Shown one piece after another: positions 42,737 through 52,153 of a DNA stretch of 64,000 bases. The notes beneath the pieces are model-generated. The model searched no databases. It was not told the DNA's origin and saw only the letters and a program-made list of their open reading frames with translations. Position 1 is the first letter of the stretch; each line of letters opens with the position of its first letter. Source of the stretch: CAVQRB01 sp963715055 (GTDB lineage Bacteria; Pseudomonadota; Alphaproteobacteria; Rhodobacterales; Rhodobacteraceae); NCBI GenBank assembly GCA_963715055.1, contig CAVQRB010000016.1:1-64000 (forward strand), written 5' to 3'. Both the position numbers and the translations under genes were made by a program.

Positions 42737-42925
42737 GTGCGTGCTCCGAGGGAAGGTGCTTTGCCCAAGTCTATTGTCCTTGGTCCGGACACGCCAGCCG
42801 GACGGATCGCACAGTTCATTTGCGCATTAGCACCACTCCGCCTGATGTTGCGCGCCTCGGCTCAAGCCATGCAAGACAACAAGTTCAATTTATGGTAGTA
42901 TTCAGCTTGGTTAGAGGGTGGTTCC

Positions 42926-43483
42926 ATGACACGCAGCGGCGCAGCGGCAATTCTGCTCGAGACGATTGGCTGGATAAGAGCCTCGCCAAGGCGGGTGCTG
43001 TGGCTCGTGACGGGCTTTGGCGCGTTCGTCCTCGCCGTTTTCTTCCCGGCCGAGTTTCTGATCATTTCGGCCGGTTTGTTCGGCGTGGTTGCAGGCTACG
43101 GACAGCAGAAGGCCGCGCGCAGCGAGAATCCGATCCGTGCCCTGAGAGGTCGATGGGGTCTGTCACGGCTTCAGATCGTCACGCTTTCGAGCGCGGTCTC
43201 ACTGGGGCTCGCCCTGCTGCTGTTTCTCGCGGGGATCGGTGCGTTGACTGAGGCCTCGGGTCGGAACATTTTCTGGCTGGCAGCGGCAAGCGCCTTCTAC
43301 GCCTTCGCGCTCTGCTCCTATTTCTTCGGCCGCAACCAGATTTCCAAGGCGCGCCGTCAGCTTGCGTTGGCGGATGCGCGACAGGTTCACGAATGGCGGC
43401 TGTCTGCCAAAGCGGACACACCGGTATCAGGCGCAAGCCAGTGGCTGCGCCGATTGACCCGGATCAGCGAACCATCCCGATGA
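42926..43483 (+). CDS. Hypothetical four-helix membrane protein
   Basis: A 185-residue protein with four predicted membrane helices in two pairs (VLWLVTGFGAFVLAVFF, FLIISAGLFGVVAGYG, LSSAVSLGLALLLFLAGIGA, NIFWLAAASAFYAFALCSYF), a basic cytosolic middle loop and a basic C-terminus. I do not recognise the family. The gene's last 20 nt overlap the end of the convergent trpS. No clear Shine-Dalgarno site beyond GAGGG about 9 nt upstream. Confidence 0.65.
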   Translation: MTRSGAAAILLETIGWIRASPRRVLWLVTGFGAFVLAVFFPAEFLIISAGLFGVVAGYGQQKAARSENPIRALRGRWGLSRLQIVTLSSAVSLGLALLLFLAGIGALTEASGRNIFWLAAASAFYAFALCSYFFGRNQISKARRQLALADARQVHEWRLSAKADTPVSGASQWLRRLTRISEPSR

Positions 43484-44480
43484 TTTCATACGTCTTTTCG
43501 ATGATCGGCACAGTAATCTCACGGGCCTGCAAGGCACCGCGCGCCAGGATCCGGTCGATCTCCGCCGGGTCGGCCATGAGCCGCGCCATTTCCGCCGAGA
43601 TCGGCGCCAGTTTCGAGACCGCGAGATCGGCGAGCATGGGCTTGAAGGTGCCGAACTGCTGGCCGCCCACTTCCGCGAGCACCTGATCCACGGTCTTTTC
43701 GCTCAGCGCGGCATAGATGTTCACAAGGTTGCGCGCCTCGGGCCGGTCGGCAAGCCCCGCCGCTTCGGAGGGCAGCGCATCGGGGTCTGTCTTGGCCTTG
43801 CGGATTTTCTTCGAGATCGTCTCCGCGTCATCGGTCATGTTGATGCGCGAGGCATCCGAGGGGTCGGACTTCGACATCTTCTTGGAACCGTCGCGCAGGG
43901 ACATGACCCGTGTCGCCGCGCCTTCGATCACCGGCTCGGTGATGGGGAAGAAATCGACGCCATAGTCGTGGTTGAACTTGGTGGCGATGTCGCGGGTCAG
44001 TTCCAGATGCTGCTTCTGGTCCTCGCCCACGGGTACATGGGTCGCGTGATAGACGAGGATGTCTGCGGCCATCAGCGCCGGATAGGCGAAAAGCCCGAGG
44101 GACGCATTCTGCGCGTTCTTGCCGGCCTTGTCCTTGAACTGCGTCATCCGCTGCATCCAGCCCATGCGCGCCACGCAGTTGAAGACCCAGGCCAGTTGCG
44201 TATGTTCGGGCACCTGACTCTGGTTGATCAGGATGGATTTCTCCGGGTCGATGCCTGCCGCGATGAAGCCCGCGCAAAGCTCGCGGGTGCTCTGGCGCAG
44301 GTCGCCCGGGTCCTGCCAGACCGTGATCGCGTGCAGGTCCACCATGCAGTAGATCGCCTGGGTGCCCTTGTTCTGCTCGTCCACGAAACGCTTCAGGGCA
44401 CCGAGGTAGTTGCCCAAGTGCAGATCGCCCGACGGCTGGATTCCGGAGAAAATCCGTGGGGCGAAGGTCGCGGTGGTCAT
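43464..44480 (-). CDS. trpS: Tryptophanyl-tRNA synthetase
   Basis: A 338-residue class I synthetase that charges tRNA-Trp. The HIGH-type motif is in FSGIQPSGDLHLGNYLGALK and the KMSKS motif in SLRDGSKKMSKSDPSD. MVDLHAIT and the later ALMAADILVYHATHVPVGED are also diagnostic. ATG 44480 (MTTATFAPRIFSG) is chosen; GGAGC lies 6 nt upstream and longer readings overlap the next promoter. It is convergent with the four-helix membrane protein and divergent from the rhomboid gene. Confidence 0.96.
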   Translation of the reverse strand: MTTATFAPRIFSGIQPSGDLHLGNYLGALKRFVDEQNKGTQAIYCMVDLHAITVWQDPGDLRQSTRELCAGFIAAGIDPEKSILINQSQVPEHTQLAWVFNCVARMGWMQRMTQFKDKAGKNAQNASLGLFAYPALMAADILVYHATHVPVGEDQKQHLELTRDIATKFNHDYGVDFFPITEPVIEGAATRVMSLRDGSKKMSKSDPSDASRINMTDDAETISKKIRKAKTDPDALPSEAAGLADRPEARNLVNIYAALSEKTVDQVLAEVGGQQFGTFKPMLADLAVSKLAPISAEMARLMADPAEIDRILARGALQAREITVPIIEKTYEIIGMVR

Positions 44481-44557
44481 GAAAGGCTCCGTTCTGACTG
44501 GAAATAGGGCTGGTGCTGCCTTACCCATGGTCCCGAGCATCGTCAAGGAATGAGCCC

Positions 44558-45244
44558 ATGCAGGACCACCACGACCCCTCGCCCTTCAACGCGCTGCCGC
44601 CTGTCGTGGTGATCCTGTTTCTGGCGATGGCGCTTCCCGAAGCCGCATTCTCGCTGGGCGAGGCGGGCCTGATCGGCGGGCCGGGGGCCGTGGGATGGCG
44701 GCTGGCGGCGATCGAGAGATACGGGTTTTCCGGCGATGTCTTTGACTGGATGATGAGCAATGGCCGGTGGTTGCCGGAACATCTGATGCGGTTCGTCACC
44801 TATCCTTTCGTGCACACGAGTTTCACCGGCACGCTTTTTGCCGTCGTCTTCCTGCTCGCCTTGGGCAAGCTGGTCGGGGAGACTCTGGGACAACTCGCCG
44901 TTGTCGTGCTCTTTGTCGGCGGCGGTGTCTTCGGGGCGCTGGTCTACGCACTGGTGCTGAATGACCCCGCGTGGCTGGTGGGCGGATTTCCCTCCACCTA
45001 TGGGCTGATCGGCGGCTATTCCTTCGTGATGTGGCACACATTGGGCGCGCGCGGCGAGCAGCAGCTGCGCGCCTTCAGCCTGATTGCCATGCTCATGGGA
45101 ATCCAGCTGCTCTGGGGTGTGCTTTTCGGCGGCAACAATGCCTGGTTTGCGGACCTTTTAGGGTTCGTTTTCGGTTTCGTAGCCTCGACGCTTATGGTGC
45201 CCGGCGGTCTTGCCCGGGTTCTGCAAAAGCTGCGGCGCCAGTGA
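44558..45244 (+). CDS. Rhomboid-family membrane protein lacking the catalytic histidine
   Basis: A 228-residue polytopic protein of the rhomboid fold. The first-helix region and loop (FVTYPFVHTSFTGTLFAVVF) match the W-R-x-x-T-x-x-F-x-H motif of rhomboids in shortened form. The serine helix reads GGFPSTYGLIGGYSFV, so a Ser is present in a diverged G-x-S-x-G setting. In the last helix, where active proteases have A-H-x-x-G, the sequence is FADLLGFVFGFVAS: Asp replaces the catalytic His. The protein is probably an inactive rhomboid, acting as a chaperone or regulator, if it is functional. The start at ATG 44558 has AAGGA 9 nt upstream. Confidence 0.8.
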   Translation: MQDHHDPSPFNALPPVVVILFLAMALPEAAFSLGEAGLIGGPGAVGWRLAAIERYGFSGDVFDWMMSNGRWLPEHLMRFVTYPFVHTSFTGTLFAVVFLLALGKLVGETLGQLAVVVLFVGGGVFGALVYALVLNDPAWLVGGFPSTYGLIGGYSFVMWHTLGARGEQQLRAFSLIAMLMGIQLLWGVLFGGNNAWFADLLGFVFGFVASTLMVPGGLARVLQKLRRQ

Positions 45245-45245
45245 T

Positions 45246-46799
45246 CTAGGCTTTAGGGCCGGAACGGCGCAACGCGTTGCGGAATTCCGACAGTTGGAAA
45301 GCGCCGATCAGCTGGCCTATCCCGAAGTAACTCACGACCCCGACACCGACCAGTATCAGCAATGCAAGGGCGCGCCACCATGGCAGGCCAAGAAACGGAT
45401 TGAGCGCTGCATAGGCGATCCAGAGGCACAGACCCATCAGCGCGGAAGCGAGGATCATCCGCCAGATGCGCCGACGGAAGCGCTCATCAAACCTGACCAC
45501 ATCGCCATATCTGCGCGAGCCTGCCCAGAGCAGGAAGACCATGGCCCAGGCCGCGACGGAGGTGGCGATGGCCGGCGCGATCCAGCCGATCACCGGTGCA
45601 AGTCCGACCGCGAGGCCCGCGTTCACGATCATCGAGACCACGGCGTAATGAAACGGGCGGCGTGTGTCCTCGCGGGCAAAGAAAACCGGCTGCACGACCT
45701 TCTGAAGCACGAAGGCGGGCAGGCCGAGGCCGTAGATGGCGACGGCGACCGCGATCGCCGCTGCATCGTCCGCGGTTGCCGCGCCGCGCTCAAAAAGAAC
45801 GGAGACCAGCGGAAGTGGAATGACCATCAGCGCCACGGCGGATGGGATCGTGAGCGCAAGGGCGACCTCTGCGGCCCGGCTGAGCCCGTATTTCGCGCCC
45901 GTGTCGTCCTGTGCCTGCAACCGGCGTGACAAATCCGGCAGCAGCACCACGCCCACGGCGATACCGACGACGCCGAGCGGCAACTGGTAGAGCCGGTCCG
46001 CGGCATAGAGCCAGCCCACGGCCTTGTCGAAGTAGCTCGCGACTTGCTGGCCCACGAGCAGGTTGACCTGAACCACACCGCCCGCAAGCGCCGCCGGGAT
46101 CGCGACCCGGATCAGCCGGCGCATGTCGGGCGTCAGACGCGGCGGTTTCAGGGTCAGCTTGAAACCCGCGCGCTTCGCTGCGATCCAGACGAGCGCCAGT
46201 TGCGCGACGCCGGCGACCGGGATGCCCCAGATCAGCGCACGCGCCACGTCGCCGCCGAGCCATGCCGCTGCGACCATCAGGCCGACCAGAATGACGTTGA
46301 GCAGCACGGGCGCCGCCGCTGCCGCCGCGAAACGCCCTGCGGCGTTCAGCATGCCGGAAAACAGCGCGGCAAGCGAAATGAAGAGAATGTAGGGAAAGGC
46401 GATGCGCCCGAATTCGACCGAAAGACCGAATTGCTCCTGCCCGGCAAATCCGGACGCCAGCGCGTAAATCAGCCAGGGCATCACGGCGAGCGCTACAAGC
46501 GTCAGGACGATCAGGATGCTGGCAAGGCCCGCGAAGGCATCGGAAGCGAAGCCGTCGGGATCCTGTCCCGCCTCGAGCCGCTTGGAGAACATCGGCACAA
46601 AGGCCATGTTGAATGCCCCTTCGGCGAAGAAGCGGCGGAACATGTTGGGCAGCCGGAACGCCACCACATAGGCCTGGTAGAGCGGTCCGGTGCCGAGGTA
46701 GGCGAGGATGATGGCATCCCGAATGAAACCGAGAACGCGGCTCAGAAGCGTCCAGCCCCCCACCGTGAAAAAGCCCGACATCAGGCGGATGGGGGTCAA
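45246..46799 (-). CDS. murJ: Lipid II flippase MurJ
   Basis: A 517-residue, 14-helix membrane protein of the MOP superfamily that moves lipid II across the inner membrane for peptidoglycan synthesis. The family start RLMSGFFTVGGWTLLSRVLG, GFIRDAIILAYLGTG, RLPNMFRRFFAEGAFNMAFV and GRIAFPYILFISLAALFSG are conserved. Translation appears to start at a TTG (46799) whose last two bases begin the glnD stop (TTGA), i.e. tight translational coupling. The next in-frame ATG is codon 7, inside the conserved start. The glnD-murJ order is common in Rhodobacteraceae. Confidence 0.95.
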   Translation of the reverse strand: MTPIRLMSGFFTVGGWTLLSRVLGFIRDAIILAYLGTGPLYQAYVVAFRLPNMFRRFFAEGAFNMAFVPMFSKRLEAGQDPDGFASDAFAGLASILIVLTLVALAVMPWLIYALASGFAGQEQFGLSVEFGRIAFPYILFISLAALFSGMLNAAGRFAAAAAAPVLLNVILVGLMVAAAWLGGDVARALIWGIPVAGVAQLALVWIAAKRAGFKLTLKPPRLTPDMRRLIRVAIPAALAGGVVQVNLLVGQQVASYFDKAVGWLYAADRLYQLPLGVVGIAVGVVLLPDLSRRLQAQDDTGAKYGLSRAAEVALALTIPSAVALMVIPLPLVSVLFERGAATADDAAAIAVAVAIYGLGLPAFVLQKVVQPVFFAREDTRRPFHYAVVSMIVNAGLAVGLAPVIGWIAPAIATSVAAWAMVFLLWAGSRRYGDVVRFDERFRRRIWRMILASALMGLCLWIAYAALNPFLGLPWWRALALLILVGVGVVSYFGIGQLIGAFQLSEFRNALRRSGPKA

Positions 46800-49573
46800 C
46801 TCTCGGCCCTTTCGACACCCTCGTCGATGGCAGTGCGCAGGCGCCGTTCCAGCGTGCGCTGCTTGGTTTCGGAGTAGTATTTCAACCCGAACATATCCTT
46901 GACGTAGAAGGTATCGACGACCTGCTCGCCGTAGGTCGCGATCACCGCATTGGCGATGTAGACGTTCGACGCCGCGAGCGTGCGCGCCAGATCATAGAGC
47001 AGCCCGGGGCGGTCGCGGGTATCGACCTCGATGATCGTGTAGATCTCGGAGCCTTCGTTGTCGAAGGTTATATGCGTGGGCACCTTGAAGGCGCGTTCGC
47101 GCTTCTTGACCTTGTCGCGCGACTTCATCGCCTCGCGGGTCACAACCTCGCCGCGCAGCGTGCGTTCGATCATCCTGCGCAGCCGTGGCAGGCGCGAAAC
47201 GTCATAGGGATTGCCTTCCGCATCCTGGATCCAGAAGGCGTCGGTCACCATCCCGTCCTTGGTTGTGTAGCTGCGCGCGTCGACGACATTGGCCCCGACC
47301 AGCGCCAGCGCGCCGGCAAGCCGGGCGAAGATGCCCGGATGATCGGCCATGACGAAAAGCGCGCGCGTGGCGTCGCGGTCCTCGTCGGGATGCAGGTCGA
47401 TGCGGATCTCGTCATCCTTCACATCCCGCAGCATCTCGGCGAAGACCTTCTGCGCCGTCACATGCAGACCTTGCCAGTAGGGATCGTAGTGCCGAGCGAT
47501 CTCCACCTGCAGGTCCTTGCGCGGCCAGTCGGACAATGCCTCGCGCAGCGCACGTTTCGCCTCGACGCCGCGGTTTTCACGGTTGAGATCCTCGAGCCCG
47601 GTTTCCAGCGCGCGTTTGGTCTGTCGGTAGAGCGCCCGGATCAGCACTGCTTTCCAGTTGTTCCATGTGGTCGGGCCGACGCCCCGGATATCGCAGACCG
47701 TCAGCACGCAAAGCAGGTCGAGACGCTTGACCGTCTGCACCGCCTTGGCGAAATCGCGCACCGTACGCGGATCGGCGATATCGCGTTTCTGCGCCATGTC
47801 GGACATCAACAGGTGATAGCGGATCAGCCATTCGACGGTATCGGTATCGGCCTTGTTCAGACCCAGCCGCGGGGCGATCTTGCGGGCCATCTGGGCGCCG
47901 AGGATCGAGTGGTCTTCCTGACGCCCCTTGCCGATGTCATGCAGCAGCAGCGCGGTGTAGAGCACCTTGCGGTCCACGCCCTTTTTCAGGATCGAGGAGG
48001 CGACAGGCAGGTTCTCGGTCAGGTCGCCCCGCTCGATCTGGCTCAGGTTGACGATGCACTGGATGATGTGTTCGTCGACCGTGTAGCTGTGGTACATGTT
48101 GAACTGCATCATCGCGATGATGTGCTTGAATTCGGGAATGAAGGCTCCGAGCACCCCAAGCTCGTTCATCCGCCGCAGCGCTCGCTCCGGGTTGCCGTGC
48201 TTCAGGAGCAGATCGAAGAAGATCCGCTGCGCTTCGGGATCCTCGCGCATCCCGTCGTCGATCTGCTTCAGGTTCGACTTGATCAGGCGCATGGCATCGG
48301 GGTGGATCAGCATGCCGGTGCGCAGGGCCTCCTCGAAGATCCGCAGCATGTTGAGTTTGTCCTTGAGGAACTCCGTGCTGTTCTCGATCCCGATGCGGTT
48401 GTGAACGACGACATAGCCCTCCTTGACCTTTGGCTTGCGCCGGAAGATGCGATCGAGCAGCGGATCCGCCTTGACGTGATCGGCTTCCATCTTGGTCAGG
48501 AAGATGCGGGTCAGATCGCCGACTTCGGTGGCGTGCAGGAAGTAGTCCTGCATGAAGACCTCGACACCGCGCCGGGCCTTGGTGTCCTCGTAGCCCATGG
48601 CCTCCGCGACCTGCACCTGCATGTCGAAGGTCAGCTGCTCGACCGGACGCCCGCTGAGCAGGTGCAGATGGCCGCGCACCGCCCAGAGGAAATCCTCGGC
48701 GGCGACAAAGCCGCGGAACTCGTCTTCGGTGAAGACGCCCATCTGCACCAGTTCGGCGGCGTCGCGCACGCCATGCACGTATTTCGCGATCCAGAACAGC
48801 GATTGCAGATCGCGCAGGCCGCCCTTGCCTTCCTTGACGTTGGGCTCGACCATGTAGCGCTGGCCCTGCTTTCTGTGGCGCAACTCGCGTTCCGCGAGTT
48901 TGGCCTCGACGAACTCGCGGCCGGACCCCTTGAAGAGATCGGTGCGCAGTTTCTGCTCGAGTTTCTGCGCCAGGGCCGTGTCGCCGGCGAGGTAGCGGTG
49001 CTCGAGCAGCGCCGTGCGGATCGTGAAATCCTCGCCGCCGAGCTTGATGCATTCGCGGATCGTCCGACTGGCGTGGCCGACCTTCAGCTTCAGGTCCCAC
49101 AGGATGTAGAGCATGGATTCGATCACGCTCTCGGCCCAGGCCGTGATCTTGTAAGGCGTCAGAAACAGCAGATCGACATCCGAGAACGGGGCCATTTCGC
49201 CTCGCCCGTATCCGCCCACGCCGATGAGCGCGAGGTTCTCGCCGGCCGTCGGGTTCGGCTTGGGATGAAGCAGGTCACGCGCCACATGCAGCGCCGAGAT
49301 CACCAGCTGATCCGTCAGATATGTATAGGCACGGGTCATGGGGCGCGCCTCGAAGGGATGCGCTGCGAAGGCCTTGGCGATTTCCTCGCGTCCCGATTTT
49401 TGCGCGTCGCGGAGGAGTGCCACGACCGCGGCCCTGACATCTGTCGGGCTGCGCAGGTTTGCCGTTGCCTTCCCGCAGTCCGCTTCGAACCGCTTGCGGT
49501 CGAAGATCACCTCCGGCGGGCAGATCAGCGGCGGGACGTCAGCGGCCGGAACCGGCTGGGCTTGGGTGCTCAT
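46796..49573 (-). CDS. glnD: Bifunctional uridylyltransferase/uridylyl-removing enzyme GlnD
   Basis: GlnD senses glutamine and adds or removes UMP on PII proteins, setting nitrogen metabolism. The 925-residue protein has the nucleotidyltransferase site GVGGYGRGEMAPFSDVDLLF, the PII-uridylyltransferase core (GKGGLRDLQSLFWIAKYVHG), the HD hydrolase domain (LLLHDIGKGRQEDHS), and two C-terminal ACT domains (DHPGIFARLAGALALVGANV and DRPGLLYDLARTLAASNVYI) that bind glutamine. All key residues are present and length is standard. The gene is followed by murJ with overlapping start and stop and preceded by the LppC-type gene 11 bp away. Confidence 0.97.
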   Translation of the reverse strand: MSTQAQPVPAADVPPLICPPEVIFDRKRFEADCGKATANLRSPTDVRAAVVALLRDAQKSGREEIAKAFAAHPFEARPMTRAYTYLTDQLVISALHVARDLLHPKPNPTAGENLALIGVGGYGRGEMAPFSDVDLLFLTPYKITAWAESVIESMLYILWDLKLKVGHASRTIRECIKLGGEDFTIRTALLEHRYLAGDTALAQKLEQKLRTDLFKGSGREFVEAKLAERELRHRKQGQRYMVEPNVKEGKGGLRDLQSLFWIAKYVHGVRDAAELVQMGVFTEDEFRGFVAAEDFLWAVRGHLHLLSGRPVEQLTFDMQVQVAEAMGYEDTKARRGVEVFMQDYFLHATEVGDLTRIFLTKMEADHVKADPLLDRIFRRKPKVKEGYVVVHNRIGIENSTEFLKDKLNMLRIFEEALRTGMLIHPDAMRLIKSNLKQIDDGMREDPEAQRIFFDLLLKHGNPERALRRMNELGVLGAFIPEFKHIIAMMQFNMYHSYTVDEHIIQCIVNLSQIERGDLTENLPVASSILKKGVDRKVLYTALLLHDIGKGRQEDHSILGAQMARKIAPRLGLNKADTDTVEWLIRYHLLMSDMAQKRDIADPRTVRDFAKAVQTVKRLDLLCVLTVCDIRGVGPTTWNNWKAVLIRALYRQTKRALETGLEDLNRENRGVEAKRALREALSDWPRKDLQVEIARHYDPYWQGLHVTAQKVFAEMLRDVKDDEIRIDLHPDEDRDATRALFVMADHPGIFARLAGALALVGANVVDARSYTTKDGMVTDAFWIQDAEGNPYDVSRLPRLRRMIERTLRGEVVTREAMKSRDKVKKRERAFKVPTHITFDNEGSEIYTIIEVDTRDRPGLLYDLARTLAASNVYIANAVIATYGEQVVDTFYVKDMFGLKYYSETKQRTLERRLRTAIDEGVERAES

Positions 49574-49584
49574 TCATGTGCGCC

Positions 49585-50766
49585 CTAGAAACCGGCGCGC
49601 CCGAAGCTTTGTGGCGCGGGGCTCAGGATCACAACCCGAGCGCCATTGACCGTTGCCACCGCGAGGCCGCGTTCCGTCGTGCCATCGGGCAGCAGGCGGA
49701 AAATCCCCGTGGCACCCCGATAGCCCGCGCCTTGCGTCAGCGCGGCGCCCGACAAGGCACTGGCATTGCCCTGACCGACCAGCGCGCCGATCGCCGCGAT
49801 CCCGTCGAAGGCAAGCCCGGCGATGGGATGGGGTGCAGTACCATAGGCGGCCTGGTATTTTTGCGAGAAGGCGGCGGAGGCGGCAGGATCGGGCACGGCG
49901 AACCAGCCGTTCTGCACGCCGGGAAGGCTCAGCGTTTGCGGCGGGATATCCCAGCGGGTGAGGCCCATGAATTGCGCGACCTGCGACGTGATCCCCGCTT
50001 CAGGCAGCAGTTGCGTGAGCAACGGCAGCGCCGTCGCGGAATCCGTGGTCATGAAGACGGCGTCTGCGCCTGTGGTCTCGACGGCGGATTTGATATTTGG
50101 AATGGCCGCGACGACGTCCTGCTGCGACAGCGCGTAGCTGACATTGCTGACAACGCTCCCGCCCTGCCTGCCCACGGCGCTCTGGATCGCATCGCGTCCC
50201 TGCGTGCCGGCCAGATCGTCGCTATGTACGATCACGTAGCGCTGTTTGCCCTGCGAGGCGGCGAACCCCGCTACGCGGTTGGCGGTGTTCTGAAAGGTCT
50301 GGCCCAGCACAAAGACATTGCCACCGGCGATGGAGGCATTGTTGGAGAACGAAAGCACATTCACCCCGTCGTCCGCGACCGCATTGCCGGCGGCATTGGC
50401 GGCGGCGGCGAACACTGGCCCCAGGATGATTTTCGCACCCTCGTCGACAGCCTTCTGCGCATTGGCGGCAGCGAGGGCGGCGTCCCCGGCCGTCTGATAG
50501 ACACGCAGATCGATCGTCACGCCATTGAGATCGCGCATCGCCAGGCGCGCTGCGTTCTCGAGACTCTGCGCCAGAATGGCGTCGGTCGAGGATCCGGAAC
50601 CCGAGGGCACCAGAAGGGCCACTGGAATGGGCTCGCTGGAGTTGACGCTGGGGCCAGAGCTCAGCCCGCCGCCGGCAATCGGTTCGCAGGCAGCGAGGGC
50701 CAGGGCGAAGAGCGGCAAGGTGGCCCGGCGCAGCATCTTGCGGACAGGATTGAAAAGGGCAAACAT
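49585..50766 (-). CDS. LppC/LpoA-type lipoprotein, penicillin-binding protein activator
   Basis: A 393-residue lipoprotein: the signal peptide ends in LFALALAAC, so Cys27 would be lipidated if ATG 50766 is used (GGAG 12 nt before). The mature protein is a type I periplasmic-binding fold (IPVALLVPSGSGSSTDAIL, GAKIILGPVFAAAANAAGNA, GKQRYVIVHSDDLAGTQGRD). This corresponds to the second domain of LpoA, which stimulates PBP1a in gamma-proteobacteria. Whether the alphaproteobacterial protein does so is unproven. It diverges from rsmI, as lppC-like genes usually do; the order lppC, rsmI, yraN, gshB is a familiar block. Confidence 0.88.
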   Translation of the reverse strand: MFALFNPVRKMLRRATLPLFALALAACEPIAGGGLSSGPSVNSSEPIPVALLVPSGSGSSTDAILAQSLENAARLAMRDLNGVTIDLRVYQTAGDAALAAANAQKAVDEGAKIILGPVFAAAANAAGNAVADDGVNVLSFSNNASIAGGNVFVLGQTFQNTANRVAGFAASQGKQRYVIVHSDDLAGTQGRDAIQSAVGRQGGSVVSNVSYALSQQDVVAAIPNIKSAVETTGADAVFMTTDSATALPLLTQLLPEAGITSQVAQFMGLTRWDIPPQTLSLPGVQNGWFAVPDPAASAAFSQKYQAAYGTAPHPIAGLAFDGIAAIGALVGQGNASALSGAALTQGAGYRGATGIFRLLPDGTTERGLAVATVNGARVVILSPAPQSFGRAGF

Positions 50767-50848
50767 AAGCAGACACTCCAGCAGTCGACCGCGCAACGGG
50801 CGCGTGAGAATGGCGCAATCATAGACGTCACGAAAGGCGGGTCCAGCT

Positions 50849-51706
50849 TTGAATTTCCAAAAGGTGCCTTTGGCGGCGGGCCTCTATTTTGTCGGCGTGC
50901 CGATCGGCTCGGCGCGCGACATCACCCTGCGGGCGCTGGATGTTCTGGCTTCTGCGGATGTTTTGGTCGCCGAGGACACGCGCAGCCTGCGGCATCTGAT
51001 GGACATTCACGGCGTTCCACTTGGCGACAGGCCCCTCTTCGCGCTGCATGACCACAGTGCGGAGGGCGTCGTTCACAAGGTGCTGGACCGGGTAAGAGCG
51101 GGCCAATCCGTGGCATATGCCTCCGAAGCGGGGATGCCGCTGATCGCCGATCCGGGTTTCGAGTTGAGCCGTGCGGCGGCCCATGCGGGCCTGCCCGTGA
51201 CCTGTGCGCCGGGGCCGTCGGCAGTGCTCACGGCACTCGCCATCGCCGGGTTGCCCACGGATGCGTTTTTCTTCGCGGGATTTCTGCCCAACGCCAAGGC
51301 TGCCCGGCGCAGCGCGCTCGAGGCGCTTCGGGAGGTGCCTGCGACATTGGCTTTCTACGAATCGCCCAAACGGCTGGGTGCCATGTTGCAGGATGCCTCC
51401 GAGGTGCTGGGTACGGCACGGCAGGCCGCCGTCTGCCGTGAGTTGACCAAGAAATTCGAGGAAGTGCGGCGCGGGTCGCTTGACGCGCTGGCGGCGGATC
51501 TGGCGGCGCGACCGGTGAAGGGGGAAGTCGTGGTGCTGATCGACAGGGCGCGTTCGGATTCTGTTAACCAAAAGGACGTAACAGTGGACCTCAGGGCGGC
51601 GCTCGCGCGTCACTCGATGCGGGACGCAGTCGATCTGGTCGCGCAGGCACACAATCTGCCCAGACGCCAGATCTACAAGCTGGCGCTGGAAATGTCGAAG
51701 GAATGA
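50849..51706 (+). CDS. rsmI: 16S rRNA (cytidine-1402-2'-O)-methyltransferase
   Basis: RsmI uses SAM to methylate C1402 of 16S rRNA on the 30S subunit. The 285-residue protein has the tetrapyrrole-methylase fold: AGLYFVGVPIGSARDITLRA, VLVAEDTRSLRHLM, SEAGMPLIADPGFELSRAA, GPSAVLTALAIAGLPTDAFF, LAFYESPKRLGAML and CRELTKKFEEVRRGSL. The start is uncertain: TTG 50849 is preceded by AGGCGGG, and a GTG at 50864 is also possible. yraN follows after 4 bp. Confidence 0.95.
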   Translation: MNFQKVPLAAGLYFVGVPIGSARDITLRALDVLASADVLVAEDTRSLRHLMDIHGVPLGDRPLFALHDHSAEGVVHKVLDRVRAGQSVAYASEAGMPLIADPGFELSRAAAHAGLPVTCAPGPSAVLTALAIAGLPTDAFFFAGFLPNAKAARRSALEALREVPATLAFYESPKRLGAMLQDASEVLGTARQAAVCRELTKKFEEVRRGSLDALAADLAARPVKGEVVVLIDRARSDSVNQKDVTVDLRAALARHSMRDAVDLVAQAHNLPRRQIYKLALEMSKE

Positions 51707-51710
51707 CAGG

Positions 51711-52091
51711 ATGGCCGCCAGCCTTGCAAGACGTTTCCGTAGCGCAACCGCCTATCGCGCGGGCGTCGCAGCGGAGAGCTCGGTTCAGAAGGCGTACGAA
51801 GAACGTGGTCACGTCCTTGCGGCCAGACGCTGGCGCGGCCCGGGCGGTGAGATTGATCTGATCTTCCGCAGAGATGGTGAGATCATCTTCGTGGAAGTCA
51901 AGAAAAGCGGAAGTTTCGAGCAGGCAGCGGAGCGCGTGACCGGGGCGCAGATGCAGCGTATCCATGTCAGTGCGGCTTGTTTTCTGGAAGGTGAGATCAG
52001 CGGATCCCTGACGCGTAGCCGGTTCGATGTGGCGCTTGTGGATGCCACCGGTCAGGTCCGCGTCATCGAGAATGCCTTCGCGCTGGCCTGA
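51711..52091 (+). CDS. yraN: YraN/UPF0102 family nuclease-like protein
   Basis: A 126-residue protein with a Holliday-junction-resolvase-like nuclease fold. The core RRWRGPGGEIDLIFRRDGEI, IFVEVKKSG gives the conserved G-E-I-D-L and E-V-K residues of the active site. It is universally linked to rsmI and gshB as seen here; the biological role is not settled. The gene starts 4 bp after the rsmI stop. Confidence 0.92.
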   Translation: MAASLARRFRSATAYRAGVAAESSVQKAYEERGHVLAARRWRGPGGEIDLIFRRDGEIIFVEVKKSGSFEQAAERVTGAQMQRIHVSAACFLEGEISGSLTRSRFDVALVDATGQVRVIENAFALA

Positions 52092-52153
52092 CGCTGGCCA
52101 TTGCACCCGCGCCGCCCCTGCGTCATTTAGGGGCAGGCAGCGCAGGAGTGCAT

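Noticed and set aside
47072..49588. An 838-codon open frame antisense to glnD
   Set aside because: glnD has all its catalytic motifs on the minus strand; the plus-strand frame has no recognisable domain and is a GC-driven shadow.
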